Origin: Halomonas sp. SpR8
GTDB taxonomy: Bacteria; Pseudomonadota; Gammaproteobacteria; Pseudomonadales; Halomonadaceae
Direction of reading: 5' to 3'
Assembly: GCF_031010195.1 (NCBI RefSeq)
Contig: NZ_JAUAMC010000007.1
Span: 186,001 to 250,000, forward strand
Length of the DNA: 64,000 bases
The notes under the pieces are model-generated. The model did not search any database. It was not told the origin of the DNA and saw nothing but the letters and a program-made list of their open reading frames with translations. A program made the translations under genes and the position numbers. Positions 46,572-55,389 of the stretch are shown here, one piece after another (within the stretch, counting starts at the first letter, position 1; each line of letters starts with the position of its first letter).

Positions 46572-47610
46572 GGCCGAGTACCTCTACCTGTAGTTGATGA
46601 GATTCAAGATAGGTCATGGCTTGCTGGGTTTGTTCCGGCGTACCTAGTAGTTCTGCGATCATTAATCCCAGGGTGCGCTCCTGAATCGACTCTACTTTTG
46701 CTTGCAGAATGCTGACATCGACCCCGCATTCACGAGCAAGCCGCGAAATCAGCGGGGTTGACACCGCGTCGCCTGAGAATGTTAATCGCACCACAGGGTG
46801 GGTGCTTTCGCCCGGTACATCAACGAGCCTCTCCATAAGCTCTTTGGGCGGCGTTAGCTGTAGGAAGTCATTAAGAAATTCACGGCCAAGCTGGGTGCGG
46901 GGAGCGGTGAAGAAGTCGCCCACCTCCGAGTCCTCAACCAGTTCGCCGTCAGAGATCAGGCTGACCCGGTGACAAATTGATTTAACGACTTCCATCTCGT
47001 GAGTGATCAACAAAATGGTAATGCCCAGCTTGTGATTGATGTCGCGCAGCAGCTCAAGTATTGAGCCGGTGGTCTGGGGGTCGAGTGCGGAGGTTGCCTC
47101 ATCGCACAGCAGTACCTGCGGCTTACTGGCTAGCGCCCTGGCAATCGCAACGCGCTGCTTTTGACCGCCGGAAAGCTGAGCAGGGTACTGATTGGCCTTA
47201 TCGGCAAGGCCCACCATCTCCAATAGCGGAATCACGCGTTCACGAATGGTATGGCGCTTCTGGCCCATTAGCTCAAGCGGTAAGGCAACGTTGTCGAATA
47301 CTGTGCGCGTGGTCAGCAAATTGAAATGCTGGAAAATCATGCCAATACGGTGGCGGGCCCGATTTAGCGCGGCGTTACTCAAGCGCGTCATTTCTTGGCC
47401 ATCAACCGTCACGCTGCCACTCGTGGGCCGCTCTAATAAATTAACGCAGCGAATAAGCGTCGATTTGCCCGCGCCAGAAAGGCCAATTACGCCATGAATG
47501 GTGCCTTTAGGTACGCTGAGGTTGGCGTTTTTAAGCGCATGGACAGCATTTGAGTCGCTGCCCTTGGAGCTACTAAAATAGGTTTTACTGACGTTGCTGA
47601 GTTCTATCAT
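46552..47610 (-). CDS. metN: Methionine ABC transporter ATP-binding protein
   Basis: 352 residues. ABC motifs: Walker A GLSGAGKSTL, signature LSGGQKQR, Walker B VLLCDEATSALD. The C-terminal 100 residues form the NIL (ACT-like) domain, through which methionine inhibits the transporter. The start is the ATG at 47610 (MIELSNVSKTYF). Upstream is a 190-base leader holding a SAM aptamer and a terminator, so the operon appears to be controlled by SAM at transcription elongation. Confidence 0.96.
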   Translation of the reverse strand: MIELSNVSKTYFSSSKGSDSNAVHALKNANLSVPKGTIHGVIGLSGAGKSTLIRCVNLLERPTSGSVTVDGQEMTRLSNAALNRARHRIGMIFQHFNLLTTRTVFDNVALPLELMGQKRHTIRERVIPLLEMVGLADKANQYPAQLSGGQKQRVAIARALASKPQVLLCDEATSALDPQTTGSILELLRDINHKLGITILLITHEMEVVKSICHRVSLISDGELVEDSEVGDFFTAPRTQLGREFLNDFLQLTPPKELMERLVDVPGESTHPVVRLTFSGDAVSTPLISRLARECGVDVSILQAKVESIQERTLGLMIAELLGTPEQTQQAMTYLESHQLQVEVLGHVQRND

Positions 47611-47674
47611 AGCGTCTGCCTTACTGGTAGGCCGAAGACGAAGTGCGGGAGAGTAGGAGCAGGCGTAGAGCGGG

Positions 47675-47701
47675 GATAAGAAAGCCACCCTCGTGGGTGG
47701 C
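47675..47701 (-). terminator. Attenuator terminator in the metNIQ leader
   Basis: On the minus strand a perfect 7-bp stem, GCCACCC and GGGTGGC, with loop ACGA runs into TTTCTT. It lies 65 bases before metN and 17 bases after the aptamer. Its CACCC can pair instead with GGGTG at the 3-prime edge of the aptamer, giving an anti-terminator. Confidence 0.85.
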
Positions 47702-47716
47702 CATCAACGCTGGACA

Positions 47717-47788
47717 CACCCTTTTAGCTGCACTTCACTAGGCTGCTGGCCTGGTGGACGCCCGCAAGATGGGTACAAATCGGCGTCG
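47717..47788 (-). promoter_or_regulatory. SAM-II/SAM-V-type riboswitch aptamer upstream of metNIQ
   Basis: Read on the minus strand, the core has the parts of the SAM-II pseudoknot in order: P1 arm GACGCC (47787-47782), loop GATTTG, ACCC, CTTGC, P1 arm GGCGTC (47762-47757), then GTGCAGCTAAAAGGGT. ACCC (47774-47771) pairs with GGGT (47721-47718) as P2. GATTTG, CTTGC and GCTAAAA-GG are the conserved ligand-pocket elements. An 8-bp hairpin with one mismatch (47756-47736) is inserted between P1 and the A-rich strand. A promoter upstream and a terminator downstream complete an OFF switch. Confidence 0.85.
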
Positions 47789-47804
47789 TTAAATTTGCGC
47801 CAAA

Positions 47805-47833
47805 AGTCTAAAGATAGGCGACTTGCATGTCAA
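47805..47833 (-). promoter_or_regulatory. Promoter of metNIQ
   Basis: A perfect TTGACA (47833-47828) and TAGACT (47810-47805) with 17-base spacing on the minus strand. Transcription would begin near 47798, about 10 bases before the aptamer. Confidence 0.75.
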
Positions 47834-47925
47834 TTGGCAACGAGGTGGCTGCACAAAGATAAGGCACCAGTAGTAAGCTGGCGGATTACATCCATTATTT
47901 TTACGAGTTTAAGGAGCAGGGCGCT

Positions 47926-48555
47926 ATGTTTACTGGCATTGTACAAGGAGTGGCCAAAGTAGTGGCGGTGCGTGAGTTGGAGGATTTTCGCGTACACGTG
48001 GTGGAAATGCCTCCCTCAATGCGTGAAGGGCTTGAGATAGGTGCATCGGTTGCTCATAACGGTGTGTGCCTGACGGTGACAGCGATTGAAGGCGATAATG
48101 TCAGCTTTGATTTAATGCGTGAAACGCTGCGTTTGACTAATCTTGGTGCAGTCACTCAAGGTCAATGCGTCAATATAGAGCGCGCTGCGCGCTTTGGTGA
48201 CGAAATTGGCGGCCACGCAATGTCGGGCCACATTATTTCAATGGCGGACGTAGTCGCGATTGAAGAGGCTCCCCATAATCGTCGGCTGTGGTTTTCTCTA
48301 CCGGAAAGGCTAGGCCGGTTTGTGTTTGAAAAAGGCTACATCGGGGTGGATGGGATTAGCCTGACCATCGGCGATGTGCGTCCAGCGGAGGGCGGTGTCG
48401 AGTTTAGTGTCAATTTAATTCCTGAAACGTTGTCGCGTACCACGCTGCAAAACCGCGTGCCTGGAGACCAAGTCAATATTGAAATTGATCCGCAAACCCA
48501 GGTAATCGTTGAAACCGTTGAGCGCGTTCTTGCTCAGCAAAGCGGGGCCCAATAA
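47926..48555 (+). CDS. ribE: Riboflavin synthase alpha subunit
   Basis: 209 residues made of two similar lumazine-binding barrels: MFTGIVQGVAKV and VAHNGVCLTVTAIE in the first, GHIISMADVV and GVDGISLTIGDV in the second. It dismutates two 6,7-dimethyl-8-ribityllumazine to riboflavin. AAGGAG precedes the ATG. It is divergent from metNIQ; I see no FMN riboswitch in the gap. E. coli calls this gene ribC. Confidence 0.96.
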   Translation: MFTGIVQGVAKVVAVRELEDFRVHVVEMPPSMREGLEIGASVAHNGVCLTVTAIEGDNVSFDLMRETLRLTNLGAVTQGQCVNIERAARFGDEIGGHAMSGHIISMADVVAIEEAPHNRRLWFSLPERLGRFVFEKGYIGVDGISLTIGDVRPAEGGVEFSVNLIPETLSRTTLQNRVPGDQVNIEIDPQTQVIVETVERVLAQQSGAQ

Positions 48556-48598
48556 AAGTGGACGAACCGTATCAATAAGTAGATTTATTTACCTTGCG

Positions 48599-48614
48599 TT
48601 GACCAATCGGTTAG
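48599..48614. promoter_or_regulatory. Second RutR-like operator, upstream of the purine permease
   Basis: TTGACCAATCGGTTAG matches the RutR consensus at 11 of 14 defined positions and shares TTGAC-Y-AATCGGT with the site at 31263. A wider dyad TGACC-N9-GGTCA covers the same bases. It lies 179 bases before the gene. Confidence 0.5.
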
Positions 48615-48792
48615 GTCATGGCCTAAAGATTGCTTTGCATTATGCAGCGGGGCTGTTCCCGCTTACATTGGTCGCCACGCTGAAGCGCTCGCAACTCCAG
48701 GTGCCTTTAGGTAGTATGTGCGGCTTTTCTCAGCACCAAAACGCGCGCACTGATGCAGCCATGCGGCGTTAGCGCTAAGGATAAGAAACGCT

Positions 48793-50091
48793 ATGAAACT
48801 TCTGGATAACTATTTCAAGCTCTCTGAACACAAAACCAGTGTGAAGACAGAAGTTATCGCAGGGATCACCACTTTCCTGACGATGGCCTACATTATTTTC
48901 GTTAACCCGAGCATCCTTTCTGAAGCCGGAATGGACTACGGTGCGGTATTCGTAGCAACCTGCTTGGCTGCGGCGATTGGCTGCTTTGTAATGGGGCTGT
49001 GGGCCAACTACCCTATTGCCCAAGCGCCGGGAATGGGCTTAAACGCCTTTTTCACCTACGGCGTGGTGTTGGGGATGGGCTATACCTGGGAGGCAGCGTT
49101 AGGGGCGGTCTTCTTCTCTGGTTTAACCTTCTTCTTGCTCAGTATTTTTAAAGTTCGCGAGTGGATCATCAATTCTATACCCATGACGTTACGGTTGGGT
49201 ATTGCCGCCGGTATCGGTCTGTTCCTGGCGATGATCGCGTTGAAAAACGCCGGTATTGTGGTTGCCAATCAGGCTACCTACGTGACGCTTGGGGATCTGT
49301 CTCAGCCGCCGGCTATTTATGCGCTGCTAGGCTTCTTTGTGATTACCGCGCTTTCTTACTTGCGTGTTACCGGTGCGGTGATGATCGGCATTTTAGGGAT
49401 TACCGTGATCGCGATGGTGCTTGGTCATAACGAGTATGGTGGCCTGATGTCGATGCCACCCTCTATTGCCCCTACCTTTATGGCGATGGATTTAATGGGC
49501 GCGCTGGACATAGCGATGCTCAGCGTGATTTTTGCTTTCCTGTTTGTGGATCTATTCGATACCTCTGGCACGCTGGTCGGTGTTGCCCATCGAGGTAAAC
49601 TGCTCGATAAAGATGGTAAGTTACCGCGCCTAGGGCGTGCCATGATGGCAGACAGCACGGCCTCCATGGCAGGTGCCGCGTTGGGTACCTCAACGACGAC
49701 CAGCTATATTGAATCAACGGCAGGTATCGCATCGGGCGGCCGTACTGGGTTAACCGCGGTGGTCGTTGGCGGTATGTTCCTGTTCAGTCTATTCTTCGCG
49801 CCGTTGGCAGGCTCTATTCCCGCCTATGCGACGGCTGGTGCGCTGCTGTATGTGGCGGTGCTGATGGCAGGCAGTTTGGCGCATGCTAATTGGGAAGACC
49901 CCACCGATGCCGCTCCGGTGCTGATTGCCGCTTTGGCGATGCCGCTAACGTTCTCGATTGCTGAGGGGATTGCGCTAGGCTTTATTAGCTATGTTGCGAT
50001 CAAGGCCTTATCAGGCCGTTTCAGCGACCTAAACCCGGCGGTAATTATCTTGGCATTGTTGTTTGCAGCAAGGTACCTATTCTTGGTCTGA
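48793..50091 (+). CDS. NCS2 purine permease, guanine/hypoxanthine (AzgA/GhxP) type
   Basis: 432 residues and about 12-13 membrane helices. Diagnostic stretches are EVIAGITTFLTMAYIIFVNPSIL, QAPGMGLNAFFTYGVV and VDLFDTSGTLVGVAHRGKLL, the AzgA-group pattern of proton-linked purine carriers. The salvage enzymes Apt and Gpt follow on the same strand, with 54 bases to apt, which supports import of hypoxanthine, guanine or adenine. Confidence 0.93.
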   Translation: MKLLDNYFKLSEHKTSVKTEVIAGITTFLTMAYIIFVNPSILSEAGMDYGAVFVATCLAAAIGCFVMGLWANYPIAQAPGMGLNAFFTYGVVLGMGYTWEAALGAVFFSGLTFFLLSIFKVREWIINSIPMTLRLGIAAGIGLFLAMIALKNAGIVVANQATYVTLGDLSQPPAIYALLGFFVITALSYLRVTGAVMIGILGITVIAMVLGHNEYGGLMSMPPSIAPTFMAMDLMGALDIAMLSVIFAFLFVDLFDTSGTLVGVAHRGKLLDKDGKLPRLGRAMMADSTASMAGAALGTSTTTSYIESTAGIASGGRTGLTAVVVGGMFLFSLFFAPLAGSIPAYATAGALLYVAVLMAGSLAHANWEDPTDAAPVLIAALAMPLTFSIAEGIALGFISYVAIKALSGRFSDLNPAVIILALLFAARYLFLV

Positions 50092-50105
50092 TCGGCTTTA
50101 TGCCG

Positions 50106-50135
50106 TTTTTACTGCTTAACTTTTTACTACTCAAT
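50106..50135. repeat. Two imperfect 15-bp tandem units before apt
   Basis: TTTTTACTGCTTAAC is followed at once by TTTTTACTACTCAAT, a match at 12 of 15 positions; the second unit runs into the apt leader. Confidence 0.6.
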
Positions 50136-50145
50136 GAGAGACGCG

Positions 50146-50691
50146 ATGAGCATCTACGGCGATTACATTAAGTCCGTTATTCGCACGGTTCCAGACTGGC
50201 CTGAGCAGGGCGTGAATTTCCGTGATATCACCCCTTTGCTGCAAAATAGCGCTGCCTTTCGCAAGCTGATTGATAGCTTCGTGCACCGCTACCAGGAGAT
50301 GGACCTAGATGCCATCGCGGCTATTGATGCACGGGGGTTTATCATTGGCGCGCCGTTGGCTTATGAGTTGGGATGTAGCTTTGTGCCCGTTCGCAAGAAG
50401 GGCAAGCTGCCCTTTAAAACTATCAGCGAGACCTACACGCTGGAGTATGGGCATTCTGAGGTTGAGCTTCACTCCGACGCTTTTCAGAAAGATGACCGCA
50501 TTTTGCTAATGGATGATTTGATTGCCACCGGCGGCACGATGCTGGCAGCGGCTAATCTTATACAGCGCAGCGGCGGTCAAGTCGTCGAAACGGCCACTAT
50601 TATTGATCTGCCTGAGCTAGGCGGTTCGAAGAGAATTCGCGATGCTGGCTACAGTGTTTTTGCCGTTTGTTCTTTCACTGAAGACGAGTAA
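50146..50691 (+). CDS. apt: Adenine phosphoribosyltransferase
   Basis: 181 residues. Apt forms AMP from adenine and PRPP. Motifs are [43 protein letters not shown] and the PRPP loop [13 protein letters not shown]. The ATG at 50146 ([10 protein letters not shown]) is preferred over 50134, since GAGAG is placed for it. gpt starts 6 bases after the stop. Confidence 0.96.
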   Translation: MSIYGDYIKSVIRTVPDWPEQGVNFRDITPLLQNSAAFRKLIDSFVHRYQEMDLDAIAAIDARGFIIGAPLAYELGCSFVPVRKKGKLPFKTISETYTLEYGHSEVELHSDAFQKDDRILLMDDLIATGGTMLAAANLIQRSGGQVVETATIIDLPELGGSKRIRDAGYSVFAVCSFTEDE

Positions 50692-50697
50692 CTCTCC

Positions 50698-51177
50698 ATG
50701 AGTAGCGATCGCTATCACCAACACTTCACTGTCTCCTGGGATCAGTTACACCGTGACGTGCGCACCCTTTGCCACCAGATGATTGAGCGCGACTTTAAAG
50801 GCATCGTCGCGATTACCCGTGGTGGGTTAATCCCCGCTGCGCTGATTGCCCGTGAACTCAACATCCGACTGATCGATACGGTATGCATTAAAAGCTATGA
50901 CCATATGGATCAAGGTGGCCTGGATATTATGAAGGGCGTCGATCATGACGGCGACGGTTGGCTACTGGTCGATGACTTGGTGGATACCGGCAAAACGGCG
51001 CGGGCAGTTCGCAAAATGCTGCCTAAAGCTCACTTTGTGACGATTTACGCCAAGCCAGATGGTCGTCCGTTGGTGGATCAATATCTGACAGAAGTCGCTC
51101 AGCAGTGCTGGATTCAGTTTCCCTGGGACATGGGCGTTGCCTACGTTGAGCCGCTTGTCGATCAAATAAAGAGGTAA
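50698..51177 (+). CDS. gpt: Xanthine-guanine phosphoribosyltransferase
   Basis: 159 residues, close to E. coli Gpt (152). It salvages xanthine and guanine. [19 protein letters not shown] at the start, [20 protein letters not shown], the PRPP loop [13 protein letters not shown] and the base-binding FPWDM are typical. The stop shares one base with the alternative ung start, so the genes are tightly joined. Confidence 0.94.
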   Translation: MSSDRYHQHFTVSWDQLHRDVRTLCHQMIERDFKGIVAITRGGLIPAALIARELNIRLIDTVCIKSYDHMDQGGLDIMKGVDHDGDGWLLVDDLVDTGKTARAVRKMLPKAHFVTIYAKPDGRPLVDQYLTEVAQQCWIQFPWDMGVAYVEPLVDQIKR

Positions 51178-51179
51178 TG

Positions 51180-51863
51180 ATGGCCAATCCACTTCCGGAA
51201 GGTTGGAGTCAGTGGCTGGGTAATGAGTTTCAGGCTGACTATATGCTGTCGTTAAAAGCGTTTTTAGCGCAGCAAAAAGCAGCCAAAAAAATTATTTACC
51301 CGCACTCCTCACAGTGGTTTCGTGCCTTTGAGCTGACGCCGCTGAGCGAAGTGAAGGTGGTCATTCTAGGGCAGGATCCTTATCACGGCCCGAATCAGGC
51401 CCATGGGCTGTGCTTTTCCGTACAGCCAGGGGTTCCCGTTCCTCCATCACTGGTCAATATCTATAAAGAGTTGGCCACCGATGTCGGTTTTACGCCTGTG
51501 CGTCACGGCCATTTGGAAGCGTGGGCAAAGCAGGGCGTGCTGCTATTAAACACCTCGCTGACCGTGGAGCAGGGCAACGCGGCGTCGCATCGGGGAAAAG
51601 GGTGGGAGCCGTTCACGGATCGCGCGATCGAAACCGTCAGCCAGCACGCGCCGCCGTGTGTGTTCTTATTGTGGGGCAGCCATGCGCGCCAGAAGAAGGC
51701 ATTGATTGACCAGGATCGTCATTTGATTCTCGAAGCGCCGCACCCTTCTCCGCTCTCCGCACATCGGGGTTTTTTTGGTACCCGACATTTTTCCCAGGCA
51801 AATCAATTCTTACAAGCGCAGGGAAGAACTCCAATCGAGTGGCAATTGCCGCAAACCCCTTAA
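51180..51863 (+). CDS. ung: Uracil-DNA glycosylase
   Basis: 227 residues, family 1 UDG, which removes uracil from DNA. The catalytic Asp is residue 66 in [18 protein letters not shown] and the catalytic His is in [13 protein letters not shown]. Two ATGs lie in a row; 51180 is better placed after GAGG. Coupling to purine salvage genes may be only positional. Confidence 0.96.
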   Translation: MANPLPEGWSQWLGNEFQADYMLSLKAFLAQQKAAKKIIYPHSSQWFRAFELTPLSEVKVVILGQDPYHGPNQAHGLCFSVQPGVPVPPSLVNIYKELATDVGFTPVRHGHLEAWAKQGVLLLNTSLTVEQGNAASHRGKGWEPFTDRAIETVSQHAPPCVFLLWGSHARQKKALIDQDRHLILEAPHPSPLSAHRGFFGTRHFSQANQFLQAQGRTPIEWQLPQTP

Positions 51864-51880
51864 CCTCGTAAGGGGTTTGC
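51851..51880 (+). terminator. Hairpin over the ung stop codon
   Basis: A perfect 12-bp stem (GCAAACCCCTTA and its complement) with a 6-base loop begins inside the last ung codons. There is no T-run, so it may end transcription weakly or protect the mRNA end. Confidence 0.45.
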
Positions 51881-51958
51881 GGGTAGAATATGGCCAATTT
51901 TGCGCCTAGTGTTACACCCCAGGTTGCTATTCTGAATCCCCTGCAGTGAGGAAGTCCC

Positions 51959-52588
51959 ATGAGTGTTTACGCCATAAACCATCCGCTTGTTCAACATAAG
52001 CTGGGACTGATGCGCGAGGCTGATCTGAGCACTAAGAGCTTCCGTGAGCTGGCAGGTGAAGTCGCCAAGCTGTTGACCTATGAAGCCACTAAAGGCCTAG
52101 AGCTTGAAGATCATGAAATTCAGGGTTGGAACGGCGAGCCAATTGCGACCCGTCGGCTGAAGGGTAAAAAAGTCACGGTCGTGCCGATTTTGCGTGCAGG
52201 GCTTGGCATGCTGGAAGGGGTCACTGATCTGATACCCAGTGCGCGGGTTAGCGTTGTGGGCCTGTACCGTGACGAAGAGACCCTTCAGCCGGTGCCTTAT
52301 TTCGCCAAGTTTGCCAACGATATTGAAGAGCGTATGGCGATTGTGATTGATCCCATGCTGGCCACTGGCGGCTCCATGGTAGCCACGCTCGATATGCTGC
52401 GTGAGCGCGGCTGTGAAAGCATGAAGGTCATTGTGTTGGTGGCGGCGCCTGAAGGGATTAAACGAGTGCAGGAAGCGTATCCCGATATCGAAATTTATAC
52501 CGCTTCAGTCGATGACTGCCTCGATGAAAATGGCTACATCGTCCCCGGGTTGGGTGACGCCGGTGATAAGATTTTTGGAACGCGTTAA
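51959..52588 (+). CDS. upp: Uracil phosphoribosyltransferase
   Basis: 209 residues, the standard length. Upp makes UMP from uracil and [48 protein letters not shown] (PRPP loop) and the C-terminal [13 protein letters not shown] (uracil site) are all present. uraA follows, separated by a terminator. Confidence 0.97.
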   Translation: MSVYAINHPLVQHKLGLMREADLSTKSFRELAGEVAKLLTYEATKGLELEDHEIQGWNGEPIATRRLKGKKVTVVPILRAGLGMLEGVTDLIPSARVSVVGLYRDEETLQPVPYFAKFANDIEERMAIVIDPMLATGGSMVATLDMLRERGCESMKVIVLVAAPEGIKRVQEAYPDIEIYTASVDDCLDENGYIVPGLGDAGDKIFGTR

Positions 52589-52604
52589 GCGTCCTCCACT
52601 ACAT

Positions 52605-52638
52605 TGCCCCTTACGCTTCGCGTTAGGGGCATTTTTTT
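52605..52638 (+). terminator. Terminator between upp and uraA
   Basis: A 12-bp stem (TGCCCCTTACGC, one mismatch) with a 3-base loop and T7. It lies between two genes normally co-expressed, only 37 bases before the uraA start. Confidence 0.88.
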
Positions 52639-52674
52639 GCTCCCTTGCTCACCCTCAAACCTCAGGAGTTCCCA

Positions 52675-53907
52675 ATGAGTGAAGCTGCCAGCCAGGCTGA
52701 GTCTTGGCCAAAAGTACTGCTAACCGGAGCACAAATGCTGTTCGTCGCGTTTGGTGCCTTGGTGTTAGTACCACTTTTGACCGGGCTTGACCCTAGCGTT
52801 GCGCTGTTTACGGCCGGCGTGGGCACGCTGGTGTTTCACGGGGTTACCAAGCAAAGCGTGCCGGTGTTTTTGGCCTCGTCGTTTGCTTTTATTGCGCCCA
52901 TTCAAGGCTCGGTGGCGAGCTTCGGCGTGCCGGCCACAATGGGCGGATTAATGGCAGCGGGGCTGGTATACATTGCGATCTCTCAGGCAGTGCGGTTAAA
53001 AGGTACTGCCTGGCTGCACCGTTTATTGCCTGCCGTCGTAGTGGGGCCGGTTATTATGGTGATTGGTTTGGCGCTGGCGCCTGTGGCGGTGAGCATGGCG
53101 ACTGGTGAAACCAGTGACAATATTGGCTACGGTGCGGCAATTTTCTTATCCATGACCAGTTTGATCGTGACGTTAGCACTCGCGGTATTTGGACGTGGAT
53201 TGCTTCGCTTGGTGCCCATTATCGGCGGCATCGTCACCGGCTATTGTTTAGCGCTACTGATGGGCGTTGTGGACTTTAGCCCGGTGCACGGGGCGGCGTG
53301 GCTATCGGTGCCAACCTTTACGGCACCCAGTTTTCACTGGGCCGCTATTCTGTTTATGATTCCGGTTGCTATCGCCCCGGCGGTTGAGCACATTGGTGAT
53401 ATGGTCGCGATTGGCTCGGTAACCCGCAAAAATTACCTGGAAAAGCCCGGCCTTCACCGCACCCTGTTGGGCGATGGGTTGGCGACCAGTGTCGCGGCCC
53501 TGTTCGGCGGCCCGCCGAACACTACCTATTCAGAAGTCACTGGCGCGGTAACCCTGACCCGCGCGTTTAATCCCAAATATATGATCGTAGCCGCGATTAT
53601 CGCCATTATATTGGCGTTTGTGTCTAAGCTTGGCGCGTTGTTGCAGACTATTCCCGGCCCAGTCATGGGTGGCATTATGACGCTCTTGTTTGGCTCAATA
53701 GCGGTGGTCGGTATGAACACCCTGGTGCACGCAGGGCAGTCGCTGACGGCGCCGCGCAATTTAGTCGTCGTTTCACTCATACTGGTGTTCGGGATTGGCG
53801 GTATGCAGTTTGGTGGTGGTCAGTTTACCCTGCAAGGTGTCAGTCTGGCTGCCTTGGTGGGCATAGCGCTGAACTGGCTATTACCCCGCGAGCAAGAGGG
53901 CGAGTAG
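52675..53907 (+). CDS. uraA: Uracil permease
   Basis: 410 residues, NCS2 family, UraA type: GAQMLFVAFGALVLVPLLTGLDPSVALFTAGVGTL, VEHIGDMVAIGSVT (uracil-binding Glu) and GLATSVAALFGGPPNTTYSE. Proton-linked uracil uptake, feeding Upp. AGGAG is 7 bases before the ATG at 52675. No RutR-like palindrome is seen before this third NCS2 gene. Confidence 0.94.
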   Translation: MSEAASQAESWPKVLLTGAQMLFVAFGALVLVPLLTGLDPSVALFTAGVGTLVFHGVTKQSVPVFLASSFAFIAPIQGSVASFGVPATMGGLMAAGLVYIAISQAVRLKGTAWLHRLLPAVVVGPVIMVIGLALAPVAVSMATGETSDNIGYGAAIFLSMTSLIVTLALAVFGRGLLRLVPIIGGIVTGYCLALLMGVVDFSPVHGAAWLSVPTFTAPSFHWAAILFMIPVAIAPAVEHIGDMVAIGSVTRKNYLEKPGLHRTLLGDGLATSVAALFGGPPNTTYSEVTGAVTLTRAFNPKYMIVAAIIAIILAFVSKLGALLQTIPGPVMGGIMTLLFGSIAVVGMNTLVHAGQSLTAPRNLVVVSLILVFGIGGMQFGGGQFTLQGVSLAALVGIALNWLLPREQEGE

Positions 53908-53969
53908 CGTCATCGCCTGTAACGCAGTTAGAGCAGTCGCGTTTAGTGATATTCAGGAGTCTTGGCCGC

Positions 53970-54527
53970 ATGGAAAAAGAACTAACTGCATCCTTTCCCA
54001 TACTAGGGATTGCTGCGTGGAGCGGCACTGGCAAAACGACGCTGCTTGAGAAACTGTTACCGCAGCTTGGCGAGCTTGGGTTGAAAGTGGCGGTGATCAA
54101 GCATGCTCACCACTCATTTGAAGTGGATCAGCCTGGCAAAGATAGTTATAAGCTACGCAGTGCTGGGGCAGCGCCGGTGCTGGTAGCCTCCCGTCAGCGG
54201 TTCGCGCTCATGCAGGAAACCCCCGGTCAGGATGAGCCTGATTTAGCCCAGTTGATTGCCATGATGACACCGCACCATCCTGATCTGGTGATTGTCGAAG
54301 GCTTTAAGGCGTCGCCGATACCCAAGCTGGTGCTTTACCGTAATGGCATTGGTGACGCAACTATCTTAACCGGACCGTGGGTAGAAGCCGTCGCGCTAAG
54401 TGCGTCTGCGCCCATTGAATTAGCCGACTCGGTGGTTCAGTTGAATCTCGACGATAGCCAAGCGATTGCCGATTGGATAGCCATTTGGGTGAACGCGAAA
54501 AATAACATGCTTGGTTTAAGAAACTAG
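53970..54527 (+). CDS. mobB: MobB, GTP-binding adapter of molybdenum cofactor synthesis
   Basis: 185 residues. P-loop [19 protein letters not shown] near residue 18, then [22 protein letters not shown] and [14 protein letters not shown], all typical of MobB. It assists MobA in adding the nucleotide to molybdopterin. AGGAG precedes the ATG at 53970. moaC-moaD and moaE follow. Confidence 0.94.
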   Translation: MEKELTASFPILGIAAWSGTGKTTLLEKLLPQLGELGLKVAVIKHAHHSFEVDQPGKDSYKLRSAGAAPVLVASRQRFALMQETPGQDEPDLAQLIAMMTPHHPDLVIVEGFKASPIPKLVLYRNGIGDATILTGPWVEAVALSASAPIELADSVVQLNLDDSQAIADWIAIWVNAKNNMLGLRN

Positions 54528-54529
54528 CT

Positions 54530-54559
54530 TTCAAGCTCTTTGTCTTCAAGCTCTATGCC
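54530..54559. repeat. Two imperfect 15-bp tandem units between mobB and moaC
   Basis: TTCAAGCTCTTTGTC is followed at once by TTCAAGCTCTATGCC (13 of 15 identical), and a third start TTCAA comes next at 54560. Confidence 0.7.
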
Positions 54560-54583
54560 TTCAAAACAGAAACGGTGACAAAC

Positions 54584-55381
54584 ATGCATCTAACCCACCT
54601 CAATACGCGTGGCGAAGCCAATATGGTGGATGTCGGCGATAAACAAGAAACGCGTCGTGAAGCTGTCGCTTCGGGGCGTATTGTGATGCAGCCGGAAACT
54701 CTGAAATTACTAAGCGACGGTGAATTGCCCAAGGGCGATGTGCTGGCTACCGCGCGTATCGCCGGTATTCAGGCGGCCAAACGCACCCATGAACTGATTC
54801 CTCTTTGTCACTCATTGGCCCTTTCAAAAGTGTCGGTTGAGTTTGAGATCGATTTTGCCGATACCTGCGTTCACGTAACGTCACTGTGTCGCTTGAACGG
54901 CCGTACCGGGGTTGAAATGGAGGCGTTAACGGCTGTCTCAGTGGCCTGTTTAACGCTTTACGATATGTGTAAAGCGGTCGACAAAAATATGCACATTGAG
55001 GCGATTCAGCTTGATAGCAAGCAGGGTGGCCAGCGCGGTGACTATCAGCGGATTAGTACTCAGGCTCCCATTGTCACTGGTGACGGTATGGTCGGTGAAG
55101 TCAGTTTGGGCGATCGTTGCTCATCGTCCGGTGTGCGGGTTAAATTTTTGGCTGAACTTCGCGAACGAGTAGGTGAGAGTGAGGCGGTCGTCAGTCTTGA
55201 TCAACTGACTAGCCGTGACATCAGCGGATTGAAAGCGGCGCTGGCCGAGCGCGATGAGCGATTCAAACAACTCACCGACCAACGTACGCTATGCGCCATC
55301 AACCAAGTGATGGCAAACGATGACGCACTGGTGACCAATGATGATGAAGTCGCGTTTTTTCCACCGGTCACAGGGGGCTAA
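54584..55381 (+). CDS. Fused MoaC-MoaD: cyclic pyranopterin phosphate synthase and sulfur-carrier subunit
   Basis: 265 residues in one frame. Residues 1-157 are MoaC ([69 protein letters not shown]), complete with the catalytic His/Lys/Asp regions. A linker of about 30 residues leads to a MoaD ubiquitin-like domain from about residue 183 ([17 protein letters not shown]) ending in the free C-terminal PPVTGG that is adenylated and thiocarboxylated. In most bacteria these are separate genes. moaE, its partner in molybdopterin synthase, starts 8 bases later. Confidence 0.9.
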   Translation: MHLTHLNTRGEANMVDVGDKQETRREAVASGRIVMQPETLKLLSDGELPKGDVLATARIAGIQAAKRTHELIPLCHSLALSKVSVEFEIDFADTCVHVTSLCRLNGRTGVEMEALTAVSVACLTLYDMCKAVDKNMHIEAIQLDSKQGGQRGDYQRISTQAPIVTGDGMVGEVSLGDRCSSSGVRVKFLAELRERVGESEAVVSLDQLTSRDISGLKAALAERDERFKQLTDQRTLCAINQVMANDDALVTNDDEVAFFPPVTGG

Positions 55382-55389
55382 GTGGGGCT

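Noticed and set aside
47840..47925. Possible FMN riboswitch upstream of ribE
   Set aside because: None of the conserved RFN stem sequences are present, and the space between the divergent metNIQ promoter and ribE is too short.
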